Origin: Letharia columbiana
Taxonomy: Eukaryota; Ascomycota; Lecanoromycetes; Lecanorales; Parmeliaceae
Direction of reading: 5' to 3'
Assembly (NCBI RefSeq): GCF_014066305.1
Contig: NW_023501053.1
Location: 700,501 to 764,500, forward strand
DNA length: 64,000 nt
In this document: piece by piece, positions 49,936 through 60,130 of the stretch
Position numbering within the stretch: the stretch's first letter is position 1
Layout of the letters: each line of letters opens with the position of its first letter
Translations under genes and position numbers: made by a program
Notes under the pieces: generated by a model
Database searches by the model: none
What the model was told of the DNA's origin: nothing
The model's input: the letters and a program-made list of their open reading frames with translations, nothing else

Positions 49936-50532
49936 CTACTGGCCATGATGGTCCTGATTCGCCTCCTCATCGTAGTAATTTGGCTGTGATCGTCGCAGTA
50001 GATCCTTCTCTTGTTTGCTCATTGCAGTGATGTGCCATACTAATGTGATATTGCCTAGGCATGCAGAGATAGCAGGCCAAATTGTAGTGTCGTTCTCCGC
50101 TTGCTGAGTAGCGATCTGACGTGGGATCTTGGAGAGCTGAGCCGTGTTCTTGCTGATGGTGGCCTTGTTGTCGCTTGCTTTCTCCGCAGTGTTCTCCGCA
50201 TTTGCCTGCTGTAGTGACTTCTCTTGCACTGGCTGAGTGGACTGGTGTGAGACCGTGGAGAGTAGGCCTGTTGTGTCACTGCTGCTGATGACTGTCTCCG
50301 CATTGTTCTCCGCAGTGTTCTGTTGCTGTTTTAAGAGAGTTTGGGGACGATTGGAGCTATAGCAGTGGATTTGGTGTGTTGACGGCTTGGTGGAAGGTGC
50401 TTGGCACGAGTTCTCCGCTTGTTTCTCCGCTTGTTCCTGTTGTTCCCTGACTTCGTGGCTGTGGGCGATACGATTGAGTGCGTAGGTCATGAGGTCAAAT
50501 GGCGTAGGGACGATGGGGCTGTAGTAGGCCAT
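49936..50532 (-). CDS. Gln-rich AEN-repeat ORF 2 of the three-LTR element (gag-like)
   Basis: 198 residues starting MAYYSPIVPTPFDLMTYALN at an ATG about 185 bp downstream of the outer LTR on the minus strand. The tripeptide AEN recurs at residues 39, 74, 112 and 145, a spacing of 33-38, each preceded by Gln-rich sequence. LSTVSHQ (91) and LSKIPRQ (133) fall at like positions, so the central part looks like four degenerate repeats of about 35 residues, probably helical. The C-terminus (MSKQEKDLLRRSQPNYYDEE) is charged. No zinc knuckle or enzyme motif is visible. The same repeat, expanded and RIP-mutated, lies in family C elements. A structural role similar to Gag is an inference from its position after the leader. 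Confidence 0.5.
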   Translation of the reverse strand: MAYYSPIVPTPFDLMTYALNRIAHSHEVREQQEQAEKQAENSCQAPSTKPSTHQIHCYSSNRPQTLLKQQQNTAENNAETVISSSDTTGLLSTVSHQSTQPVQEKSLQQANAENTAEKASDNKATISKNTAQLSKIPRQIATQQAENDTTIWPAISACLGNITLVWHITAMSKQEKDLLRRSQPNYYDEEANQDHHGQ

Positions 50533-50716
50533 AGCGATATGTCAAATGGCCTAATGAAAGGATTGACTGTGTGGTCTGGTAGGCTGGTGAATAGCCTAAT
50601 TGTCTGATTGCGTAGCGGAAGCGCGGGGGGGGCTGACTGTCGGTATATCGTGACTGCGGGTTGAGTGACGGTATAGACGACTTGGAAGAGGACCTGGGTT
50701 AGGTGTGGCTACCAAT
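50533..50716 (-). promoter_or_regulatory. Leader and primer-binding region of internal region 2
   Basis: On the minus strand the outer LTR ends TGACA, then AT, then TGGTAGCCACACC. One base differs in the primer-site region from internal region 1 (TGGTAGCAAC). The leader lacks about 20 bases present in the other copy near 49590-49610. Confidence 0.5.
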
Positions 50717-50869
50717 TGTCAAGGAAATGGATGACTGGGTCATGAATTCATGGTGTGGTGTAAAGGTGTTGATTGTTCTATGTGCCTGCAGGGCACATAT
50801 GTGCGGTGCCAAGCCACGCTAGGCCCAAATGGGTGGTGGCTCTGGAGGAGGCCTTGGCGTACCGTGACA
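50717..50869 (-). repeat. Outer LTR 3 (5' LTR in element orientation)
   Basis: 153 bp, the same as the LTR at 48802-48954 at every base. CTCAT follows at 50870-50874. Confidence 0.85.
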
Positions 50870-51252
50870 CTCATTAATAATAAAAGAGTTCTCTTTATAG
50901 AGGTTAAAGTAATAAATATATTTTCTAAGTAGATAATAGCGATTTCGAGATATTTTTCTAATAAGAATAAAAGCTATCGAAGTAATTTTATTAGTTCTTT
51001 AATAGTTATATATAATAGAAAAGTAAAAGATTCTTATATATATAATAATAGCGATAAAGATTTTAAGCTTCGAAACGTTTATAAGCTTTTAATTAGAGTT
51101 TAAATTCTTCTATATAGAGATATATAAATTAATATTTTTATAGAGTTCTTTTTAGATAGTATTAATTTATATAAGATAAAATATTAAATATAAATATATT
51201 TCTATATTATTAGAAAGATAATTAATAATCGAACGATAGTTAATTATTAATA
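50870..51252. other. RIP-mutated AT-rich DNA, unassigned
   Basis: The first five bases are the right target duplication of the three-LTR element. Nothing else is recognisable. Confidence 0.5.
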
Positions 51253-52086
51253 ACGAGTAAAGATCTATAAATTAAATTTATAAGTTTTTTTTTTAATTAG
51301 AACTATCGAGTAAATAGGTGAGCGATCTTTAATAAGCGTATTACGAGCGTATTCTTAATATATTACTTAGCCCTTAGCTCTATAACTAGCGAGCCTTAGC
51401 GAAGATATCTTCTACTATATTATATCTTCTTTTCACATATATAGTTCGATAGCCTTATTATTCAATTCTACCTCATCTATACTAGTATCGCACCTATGCT
51501 AATTCTAATAAAGCGAACTTTAATAAGCGATATTTGAATTCCTTGCACTTTAATAATTATAAGACTAAATTTAAAAATTCTTTTTTTATTTAAAAGTCTA
51601 TATCCCGTTCTATAATTTAAAATAAAAATTCCAAAATTTTAATAGAAAACAAAAAAGTTATTTTAAAATTAAATAATATATACCTATTTTTTAATTAGAG
51701 CTATCTATTCGACTGTCGAGCGAACTTTAGTAAGCGATATTTGAATTTCTTACGCTTTAATAATTATAAGACTAAATTTAAAAATTCTTTTTTTCTCTAA
51801 AAGCCTATATTTTATTCTATAATTTAAAAAAATATCTTAAGATTCTAATAGAAAATAAAAAAGTTATTCTAAAATTAAATAATATATATCTATTTTTTAA
51901 TTAAAGCTATTCGACTACTTTAATAAGCGATATCTATTTTTTTAATATTTATAGACGTTAATTTATTTACTTATAATAACTTAATCGATTTAATTAAAGA
52001 GCGTAGTAATTCTAAATTTATAATTAACTATATATATAAATTTAAGATTTTTAAACTTAGCTCTATCTTATTCTTTTATATATATT
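51253..52086 (-). repeat. Family B repeat, reverse orientation, with nested solo LTR
   Basis: It starts with AACGAGTAAAGATCTATAAA and ends with TTAGCTCTATCTTATTCTTT. Two to three internal units are present, one of them interrupted by the solo LTR at 51339-51510. Confidence 0.6.
51339..51510 (+). mobile_element. Solo LTR of family A with target duplication
   Basis: 172 bp from TATTACGAGCG to TTCTAATA, flanked on both sides by AAGCG (51334-51338 and 51511-51515). The duplicated bases belong to the family B unit (TTTAATAAGCG), so the host repeat is older. It keeps more Cs (CACCTATGC, CTACCTCATC) than the host repeat, so it suffered less mutation. Confidence 0.85.
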
Positions 52087-52389
52087 AATTAATACTTTAA
52101 GAGTAATAAGATACGCTTAAGTAGATTATTATATTAATCTAAGTATTTCTTTCTAGCCTCGATCTAAGTAGCTTATTTCTAACGCTTTAAGACTTTATTT
52201 AATTTATTCTAATTAGATATAGATAGAGTAGTAATTTAAGATATCTTAAACTATAATTAGTTAACTAAATAAAGAAAGAAAACTTTAAGTCTTTAGTTAT
52301 ATAGTACTTTTCCGTAGTAACTATAGACCTCTATATTTAATTTATAGAAACTAGACGTATATTATAAGAATATCTCTACTCTAGTAAGG
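52087..52389. other. Moderately AT-rich DNA
   Basis: No gene is visible. Composition rises gradually towards the unmutated island on the right. Confidence 0.45.
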
Positions 52390-52694
52390 ATCGATTACAT
52401 CTTAAAACAGCTAGGAGGTCTCAATAATCTCTTATCTAGTCTAGAGGTGTTTATCGAATTGAATAGTTCGCTGATCGATTCAACAATCCTATTCGCATGA
52501 GTCGACTTTCGTGAACCGTATTCCCGAACTCGTACTAGAGCACCCATCCAGCTTTTATTCTTCGATGCTTAAGAAGAGAAAGGCTGATAAGATAGTATGC
52601 AAGCTGTAGGCTCAGTAATCAAATGACAGGACTGGGGACGTGTTACGGAGACTGAAGTTGCCAAGTCGCTGAAACTATACCTCGACAACTCTAC
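52390..52694. other. Unmutated non-coding island
   Basis: Ordinary composition with many CA and TG dinucleotides. All frames are closed within short distances, and no RNA gene was recognised. It ends where MITE-2 begins. Probably single-copy DNA. Confidence 0.5.
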
Positions 52695-53240
52695 CTATTA
52701 TTACTAGAAAACGCAGTTTACTAGAAAATGTAGGTTTTTTAAAATCGATAAACCCGGCGTAATATTAAAATATCTACTTTCTATTAAAATATAGTCTAGC
52801 CTATACTAACGTATTAAAATCTATATTCTAAAGAGTATAAACGATAAAATACGTTCTATAATATAATTTAGAATTTAAATAATATAAATTAATTTATTAT
52901 TAACTAAGTAATAATTAATAAAAGAATTTAAAATTATCTATCTTAATTATAGTCTACTCTTTAATTAATAATAATAACTTTATAGTAATTATAGAAGCTT
53001 TATACTTATAAGTATCGTAATTAATATATACTATTATTTATTATTCGAGTTTAAAATTAAGCGATCTTAAATAAGAGATAATAGATTAATTAGAGATAAA
53101 AAAGCTCGCTTAACTATTAGCGAGTAAATATTATATTTAATATTAATATCTACTCTATAATAGCTAAATCTATTTATTATAATAAATAAAACTTATAGAA
53201 GTAGTTATATATCTATATAGATCGTAAGATATATATATAT
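52695..53240. mobile_element. MITE-2, second copy, right-truncated, interior inverted
   Basis: The left end CTATTATTACTAGAAAACG agrees with the copy at 17995 and continues through CAGTTTACTAGAAAATG. The interior, however, matches the reverse complement of the first copy (GAGTTTAAAATTAAGCGATC against GATCGCTTAATTTTAAAC). No right inverted repeat is found after about 53240. Confidence 0.55.
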
Positions 53241-53633
53241 AAGTCTTAGATAGAGTAGAAACGCTAGAAGATTAAAATTTTATTCGCGGTTTATATAGTA
53301 AAGTAGTATTCGAAATAGTAATTAGTTTATATAATCTAGTAATTAAGAATATTATATATAAAAACTCGACTACTAACTTATATATATATTTATATCTCTA
53401 TAATATATATATATTAAGGTAGCCGTAGAAAAAAGACTTTAAAAACTAGAATATATTAGTCTATAACATACTCCTTTAGAGTAAAGTCTATTTTTTTTTA
53501 TAAATTTTTTTTTAGCTATAGCTGAATTTAAACTATAAGTCTTTAAGAGTAATAGCTCGATATCGGGCTAGATTAAAGACTAGAATATTACTATAATAAT
53601 ATAAATACGTAAATAAATATTATAAATATTATA
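53241..53633. other. RIP-mutated AT-rich DNA, unassigned
   Basis: No gene is visible. A few CA and TG dinucleotides remain (CATACTCC, GCTGAATT), so mutation is incomplete. Confidence 0.4.
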
Positions 53634-53659
53634 AATAAGTAAGTAAGTAAGTAAGTAAA

Positions 53660-53691
<32 letters not shown>

Positions 53692-53745
53692 TAAGTAAGT
53701 ACTATAAGTACTATAAGTACTATAAGTAAGTAAGTAAGTAAATAA
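53634..53745 (+). repeat. Tetranucleotide (GTAA)n repeat
   Basis: More than 20 units of GTAA with occasional ATAA, interrupted once by three units of ACTATAAGT (about 53699-53727). Confidence 0.9.
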
Positions 53746-54540
53746 TATAATTTCTTTATAATTATCTAATATACTTATCTCTTTATTATTTAAAATCTTA
53801 TAAAGATAATAAATACTATAAATATTACTCTTTTAAGTATCTTAAAATTCGTCTTAAAGTAAATTTTATAATTATAAAATAATTAGATAATATATATTTT
53901 TATTATAAAGTAAAAAAGAACTTCTTATATCGACAATAGCGATAGTAATATTATACTTTCTAAATCGCTATTATACTTCTTTTTAAATATACTATTAAAG
54001 CGTTAAGAGTCTTTAATTTAAAAAAGATTAATTAATAAATAAGAGAAGAATAGTTAAAGAGATATTTTACTCTAGAGTAATTATTCTAAACTTAATATTT
54101 TATAAATATTATAAAATAGATAGTAATAAAATAATATAATCTAATTAAATTAAGTACTCTTAAGTTAAATTAAATCGAATTATTAAACTTTAAAATAATA
54201 TTAGATAATCTTTTAATAATTTTCTTTATAAGATACTATATAGTCGATATCGATTAAGATTATTAATAGCGATAATAAGGTCTATAAATATCGTATTATA
54301 GCTTCGAAAGATCTTTATAAATAAGATAATAAGAGAAGTACGCTTAATAAGATCTATATAAAATCGTTATTAAATAGTAAGAGTTTAAGTAATTAATTTT
54401 TAATAAGATCTTAAAGTGCTTTCTAAAGACTTCGAATAAATTTAATTCATTTAAAAATATAATATCCGAGATTTCTTTAGATTATATAATAATTTAAAAA
54501 ATAAATATCTTCTATTATCTAGATGAGAGTATATATATAA
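53746..54540. other. RIP-mutated AT-rich DNA, unassigned
   Basis: No gene is visible, and no match to other families was seen. Confidence 0.45.
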
Positions 54541-54690
54541 ATCTCCCTATAAGTCTTCTATAAGTCTATCTATAAATCTATCTATAAGTTTATCTATAAG
54601 TCTATCTATAAGTTTATCTATAAGCTTATCTATAAATTAATCTATAAGCTTATCTATAAGTTTATCTATAAGTTTATCTATAAGTCTACT
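54541..54690 (+). repeat. 12-bp minisatellite (TCTATAAGTYTA)n
   Basis: About a dozen units, with C/T variation at one position and a few G/A variants (AAATTAATCTATAAGC). The C/T pattern fits RIP acting on an initially uniform array. Confidence 0.85.
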
Positions 54691-55206
54691 AGTTTAAAAT
54701 AGAAGTAGATATATAAGTCTTTCTATATAAATTAATTATCGAATAAATAATTAAGATAACTAAGAAATAAAGTTATTAATTTATAATTCTACTATAGCGA
54801 AAGAATTATATTTCTCATTATCTGTTAGAAAAGGGGCTTGAGAGTTCTAAGCGAGAGAATCTTAAATTACTTAGTTTACGTACGCTTAACGTACGCTTAA
54901 CGAAGTCTTAGCGGAGTCTTAGCGGATAAGCTTAAGTAAGCGATTCTCTTCGAGTTTTCTTTAGTTTTTTAAGAATTAGTTTTACTATTAAATCGATATA
55001 TAAATATATTTATCTTTCTAATTCTATATTACTATATAACTTTAAGACTCTTTAAGTCTAATAATTTTAATTCTTTAATTCTTCTAAGAAGTAGCGATTT
55101 GAAATTAATATAATAATTATTATTAAAGTATAATCTTAATATCTATAAAACGAGTTATCGTTAACTAGTATAATATTAAATTTAAATATTATTATAGTAT
55201 AATTAG
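54691..55206. other. AT-rich DNA with two small tandem duplications
   Basis: ACGTACGCTTA is repeated at about 54879-54901 and CTTAGCGGAGT at about 54906-54927. The stretch around 54825-54960 is less mutated than its flanks. No ORF. Confidence 0.45.
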
Positions 55207-57379
55207 ATAAGTAAAAACCTATGAATTAAATTTATAAAGTTAGATTTTTCTAAGTTAAATCGAATTTTAGTTCTAGCCCTAAGTCAAATCGAACTCTAAT
55301 CGCTTACTATACATTTTTAATCTACTTTTATTACTATAAAATTAATTTAATCTATATAATATATAGATATATATATATAAAGAGAGGCGCGCTAAGATTT
55401 AATTAGGAAGATATAATAATTACTTATAAAAAATAGAGAAAGAATTATATTCTTATAATAAGAAATATTAAATATCGAAAAGAAATAGAGATAACGTACT
55501 AGTTAGTAATATAAATCCTATAATATCTTCTACTATAATAAAATCTTTCAAATAATAAAATAGCTATAAATATCAGACGGTTTTAATTCATTTAAATATA
55601 TATCGTTTCGAAGTAATAATTTAATATAAAATCGTAAAGAGTATATAACGTGGGATCTTAAAGAGCTAAGCTATATTCTTAACGATAATAATCTTATTAC
55701 CGCTTAATTTCTTCGTAATATTCTCTATATTTATCTATTATAATTTCTTCTCTTACTTCTTAATATAGTAAAGATAATAGACTAAGTTATAATAGTATTC
55801 TTCGCTTATTAAGTAATAATTTAATATAGAATTATAAAGAGTATATAACGTAAAATCTTAAAGAGCTAAGCCGTATTCTTAATACTAAGAATCTTATTAT
55901 CACTTAATTTCTTTATAGTATTCTCTACATTTATCTATTATAATTTCTTCTCTTACTTCTTAATATAGTAGAAATAATAGACTAAATTATAATAGTATTC
56001 TTCGCTTATTAAATAATAATTTAATATAAAACCGTAGAGAGTATATAATATGGAATCTTAGAGAGCTAAGCCGTATTCTTAATACTAAGAATCTTATTAT
56101 CGCTTAATTTCTCCGTAATATTCTCTATAATATTCTCTATAATATTCTTTATATTTATCTATTATAATTTCTTCTCTTATTTCTTAATATAGTAGAGATA
56201 ATAGATTAAGTTATAATAGTATTCTTCGCTTATTAAATAATAATTTAATATAAAATTATAGAGAGTATATAACGTAGAATCTTAAAGAGCTAAGTCGTAT
56301 TCTTAATATTAAAAGCTTTATTATCGCTTAATTTCTTTATAATATTCTCCGTATTTATCTATTATAATTTCTTCTCTTACTTCTTAATATAATAAAAATA
56401 ATAAATTAAATTATAGTAATATTCTTCGCTTATTAAGTAATAATTTAATATAAAATTATAGAGAGTATATAACGTAAGATTTTAAAGAGCTAAGTCGTAT
56501 TCTTAATACTAAAGACTTTATTATCGCTTAATTTCTTTATAATATTCTTTATATTCGCCTATTATAGATTCTTCTCTTATTTAATTAAGTGCGAGGATAT
56601 TAAGAATAAATATATTTATAGAGTAATAAAGAACGAATAAAGAAGAAAGATACGTCTTGAGAGATAGTATCGCTAAATTAAAAGATATTATCGCTAATTT
56701 AAGAGAAGTATATAAAAGAGAATAATAGCTATAAATTCGTTTAGACTCTTTTTAAGAATCTTTTAACGCGTTTATAAATAGTAATAGATAGCTATTAAGC
56801 TATAACCTCGATTGCTAATAATAATAAATTTATTAAGAGATAGTTTAAAAGCGTTAATAGAGGCTCTAAGAGATAAGTAAAAGAAGTATATATATCTAAA
56901 ATATTAAGTAATCTTTAGACGAGGGGTATTAAAGATAATTATATTTATATTAATAAAATTAATAGAATTAATAAAATTAGTAGAATAATAAAAGAATAAT
57001 AAATATATTAATAGATAAAAGGATTATTATTATTTAATCTCGAATACGTCTAATATAACTATTATAACTATTATATTTAAATATCTATTTAATTTACTAA
57101 TAATAGACTAAACTTCATAATTTTTATAGCATTAGAAAGCGTAAAGCGAGCTTTATAATTTAAGGAATTATAAAATAACTATATATATCGTAAGCTAAGT
57201 ACTTTAAAGTATAAATTTTCTATATATAAATTTTTAATAAGAAAGACGTAAGAGAGCTATCGAGCTAATTTAGTCGGTCTAATTAAAAGAGTATAGCGAA
57301 TTCAAATTAATAATTAACTACATATATAAATTTAAGATTTTCAAGCTTAGCTCTATCTTATTCTATTATATATACTAAT
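55207..57379 (+). mobile_element. Family C element, uninterrupted copy, RIP-mutated
   Basis: The best copy for the family layout, about 2.17 kb. Tail start AAGTAAAAACCTATGAATTA, then GAGAGGCGCGCTAAGATT, a segment matching 6540-6790, the AEN tandem block (55600-56580), the charged coiled-coil-like remnant (about 56600-56900), and the head in reverse (CAAGCTTAGCTCTATCTTAT). Neither LTRs nor terminal inverted repeats are apparent, and no polymerase or transposase was recognised. The ends are those of family B, so B copies may be non-autonomous relatives. Confidence 0.6.
55600..56580 (-). repeat. Tandem AEN-repeat block, about 4.5 units of about 200 bp
   Basis: TTCGCTTATTAA marks successive units at about 55801, 56001, 56224 and 56424, with a partial unit at 55613. 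One spacing is 223 instead of 200 because the 12-base subunit (TATTCTCTATAA) is present in two more copies. This is homologous to the single pass of AEN repeats at 49975-50330. All frames are closed here by RIP-type stops. Confidence 0.7.
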
Positions 57380-58500
57380 ATACTAAAGCGTATTATAGAT
57401 CTTAATAAAGAGATCTTTTTATTAGTCTTAGATAATAATCTAATAGAGAAATTAAGTAGTAATGATAATAACGATATTACTATTAATAATTAAGAGAGTA
57501 TCTTTAGTAATAAGTAAGATATTAATAAATAGATTAATAAATCTACTCATACTCTTAAATAATAGAATAGAGTACGCTATTTATCGTCGAGACGCGCTTA
57601 TATAAAAATATCGCCTTTAATCTTTAAAAGGGGAAATTATTTCGCTTAAATAAGATAAAATATTTATAGATTATAGTCGTAATAGCGGCGATAATATATC
57701 GAGATTATTAGCAACTCTAGAAACGAAGAGAATTATAAATAATATTAATTTTAAATATAATAATATTATTTAATAGTCTCGAAAGATAATTTAGCTAGAG
57801 AAATTATTAATTTATTATAAAAAGAGTATTTAAGAGTATTAAGCTTTAGTATAAGAGATAAATAAAGTATTTCCTCTTAATCTTAGAAAACTTTTTTATT
57901 AAAAAGAATAAGATTCTTTAACTCTATTAATCTTTTAATAATAATTAGAAAGAACTATAGACTAATAAGAAAGATAGATTTTCGAATTATAATTATATAT
58001 AGTAGAAGTTTATTAACTTTCTATTAAATTAAATTAAAGATTTAATAAATCGCGAATTTAATATCGCTTAAGCGTATATAAATATTAATTAAAGATAAAA
58101 TTAAACTATATATTAATTTAATAACTATCTTCGATTATTAAAAGTCTAAATAGATTTCTATATTATAAACTAATAAATATATTATTTATTTATAAAGCTT
58201 TATATAAATCTTCGCTATTAATTAATTAATATTTAAATTATATTAATTAAGCGAGATAAGCTTTTAACGCTTATAATACGCTTAGAGAATAATTTTAAAA
58301 AATAAGAATTTTTTAGAGAATACGAAGTAGATAATATTTTTAATTTATAAGAGGGCTAATAGCGAGGAAATTAAAATTCTTAATATAAGAAATTATAGTT
58401 ATCGCGAAGATAAAATAATTTTAATTTAAGAGATAAACGACTTTAAGATTATAAGTTTAAGAATAAATTTAAGAATAATAAATCTTATTTAAATAGTATA

Positions 58501-58545
58501 AAATATTATAATTATAAAAAAAAAGAATATTACGCTATTACTTAT
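58501..58545 (+). pseudogene. Gypsy-2 gag zinc knuckle, mutated
   Basis: The frame reads KYYNYKKKEYYAITY: Tyr codons (TAT) occupy all four positions of a C-x2-C-x4-H-x4-C motif, as expected after RIP of TGT and CAT codons. A basic tail follows. The gag region therefore lies at about 57400-58600. Confidence 0.7.
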
Positions 58546-59289
58546 ATTAGATCGAAAAAATAAAAAATATAAATTTTAATAATATATTAATCGATTTAAT
58601 CGATAATTATAAGCTTTATATAGTCGACTCGATAAAAAAGAGAAATTCTTATCGAAGACTTTATAACGCTAAGCGTAAAAATAGAAGTAATATTTATTTT
58701 ATTATTAATTTATAAAGATAGAATAGCTTTAAATAATTAAGACGAGTTATAGATTTCTATCGAAATTTATTTTAATAATAATATAGAGGTAAATATAATA
58801 AGCTAGCGTTTTATAATTAAGTAGAATCTAATAAAGATTAATAATCTCTTATTAAAATTTATATAAATATATAGAAAATTAGTATATTACTATAATATCT
58901 ACTCGATTATTTATTATTTATAAAATAGTTAGAAGCGTATTAAGCGCTATAAATATATTTTCTATTCTATTAATAAAAAAGATCTCTCGATAGTTTTAAG
59001 TCTTTCAATCTTAATTAATAAGTAAATTAAGATAAATATAAAAGATTAAATTTAGCGTTTTAGCGTTGAAAAGTAATCGCTTAAAATTTTAGTGCTATAA
59101 TAATTCGCGGATATCTTAAAAGAATATAAGACTATTTATATATTAATTATAGTTAAAATAATAATTATAAATAAAGAATATAAAATTAATATAATTAAAA
59201 TATAGAGTATTTATATAGATAGCGTAGAGATTATTTCTAAACTTTCTAATAAGTTAAAAGAATATAAAGATATATTCTTATTAAAAGAA

Positions 59290-60130
59290 GTAAATTAATT
59301 ATTATTATATAAGGGTTATAACTATATTATCGAAATTATAGCGAAACTATTATTTAGCTCGCTATATAATTTATTTAATATAAAATTAATAATATTAAGA
59401 ATTTATCTTAATAAAGCCTTAGCGAAGAATTAGATTAGATACTTTACGAGTTTAATAAAAGCTTTAATTCTATTTATTTTAAAAAAGACTAAAGGTTTAT
59501 ATCTATATATCGACTATTATAAATTAAATAAGATAATTATTAAAAATTAATATCTCTTATTCTTAATTAGCGAGACGCTTAATCGCCTAAATAATTTTAA
59601 ATAATATATTAAATTTAATTTAAATAATATTTATTATTATATATAAATTTATAAAGATAATAAGTAGAAAATAGCGTTTCGTATATATTATAAGTACTTT
59701 AAGTATTTAATAATATTATTTAACTTAATTAACGCCTTAATAATCTTTTAAATCTATATTAATAAAATCTTAATTAAACTAGTTAACTAATTTTATATAA
59801 TATATTTAAATAATATTCTTATTTACTTTAATATAAAGAAGAAGTATCTAAATTATATAAAGTAAATATTTAATTAATTTAAATAATATAGCCTTTATAT
59901 AAGTTTAAAGAAATATAAATTTTTCGTTATAAAAGTAGAATTTCTTAGCTTTATAATATTTATAATTAATATTATTATAGATAAATATAGAATAGCTATA
60001 ATCTAAGAGTAATTAAAATTAAAAGACTATTATAATATATAAATCTTTTTAGAATTTATAAATTTCTATCGAAGATTTATTTATTACTATTTTTAAATTA
60101 TAAGCTCTTTAATAGAACTTCTTAAAGGAG
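59290..60130 (+). pseudogene. Gypsy-2 reverse transcriptase, mutated
   Basis: Recognisable in order: a GLYLYIDYYKLNK segment, ISETLNRLN, KYFKYLI, FQIYINKILI, then YLNN at 59803-59814 where an active enzyme has YLDD, and INFYRRFI. Loss of both Asp codons and several TAA/TAG stops inactivate it. Confidence 0.8.

Larger units (their letters stand above)
48802..50869 (-). mobile_element. Three-LTR non-autonomous retroelement, unmutated
   Basis: Three 153-bp LTRs (48802-48954, 49709-49861, 50717-50869) separate two internal regions of 754 and 855 bp. All LTRs have the perfect inverted ends TGTCA...TGACA. The outer two are identical; the middle one differs at many positions. CTCGT at the left and CTCAT at the right form a 5-bp target duplication with one G/A change, so the whole array is one insertion. 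On the minus strand each LTR at the right of an internal region is followed, after AT, by TGGTAGC, a plausible initiator-Met tRNA primer site, which sets minus orientation. Each internal region encodes one Gln-rich ORF and no pol, as in TRIM or TR-GAG elements. Composition is normal. Confidence 0.85.

Noticed and set aside
48802..50869. Plus orientation for the three-LTR element
   Set aside because: On the plus strand the sequence after the left LTR (ACATGCCCGC) has no TGG primer site, although a purine-rich run before the right LTR exists. The primer-like TGGTAGC and both ATG-started ORFs favour minus.
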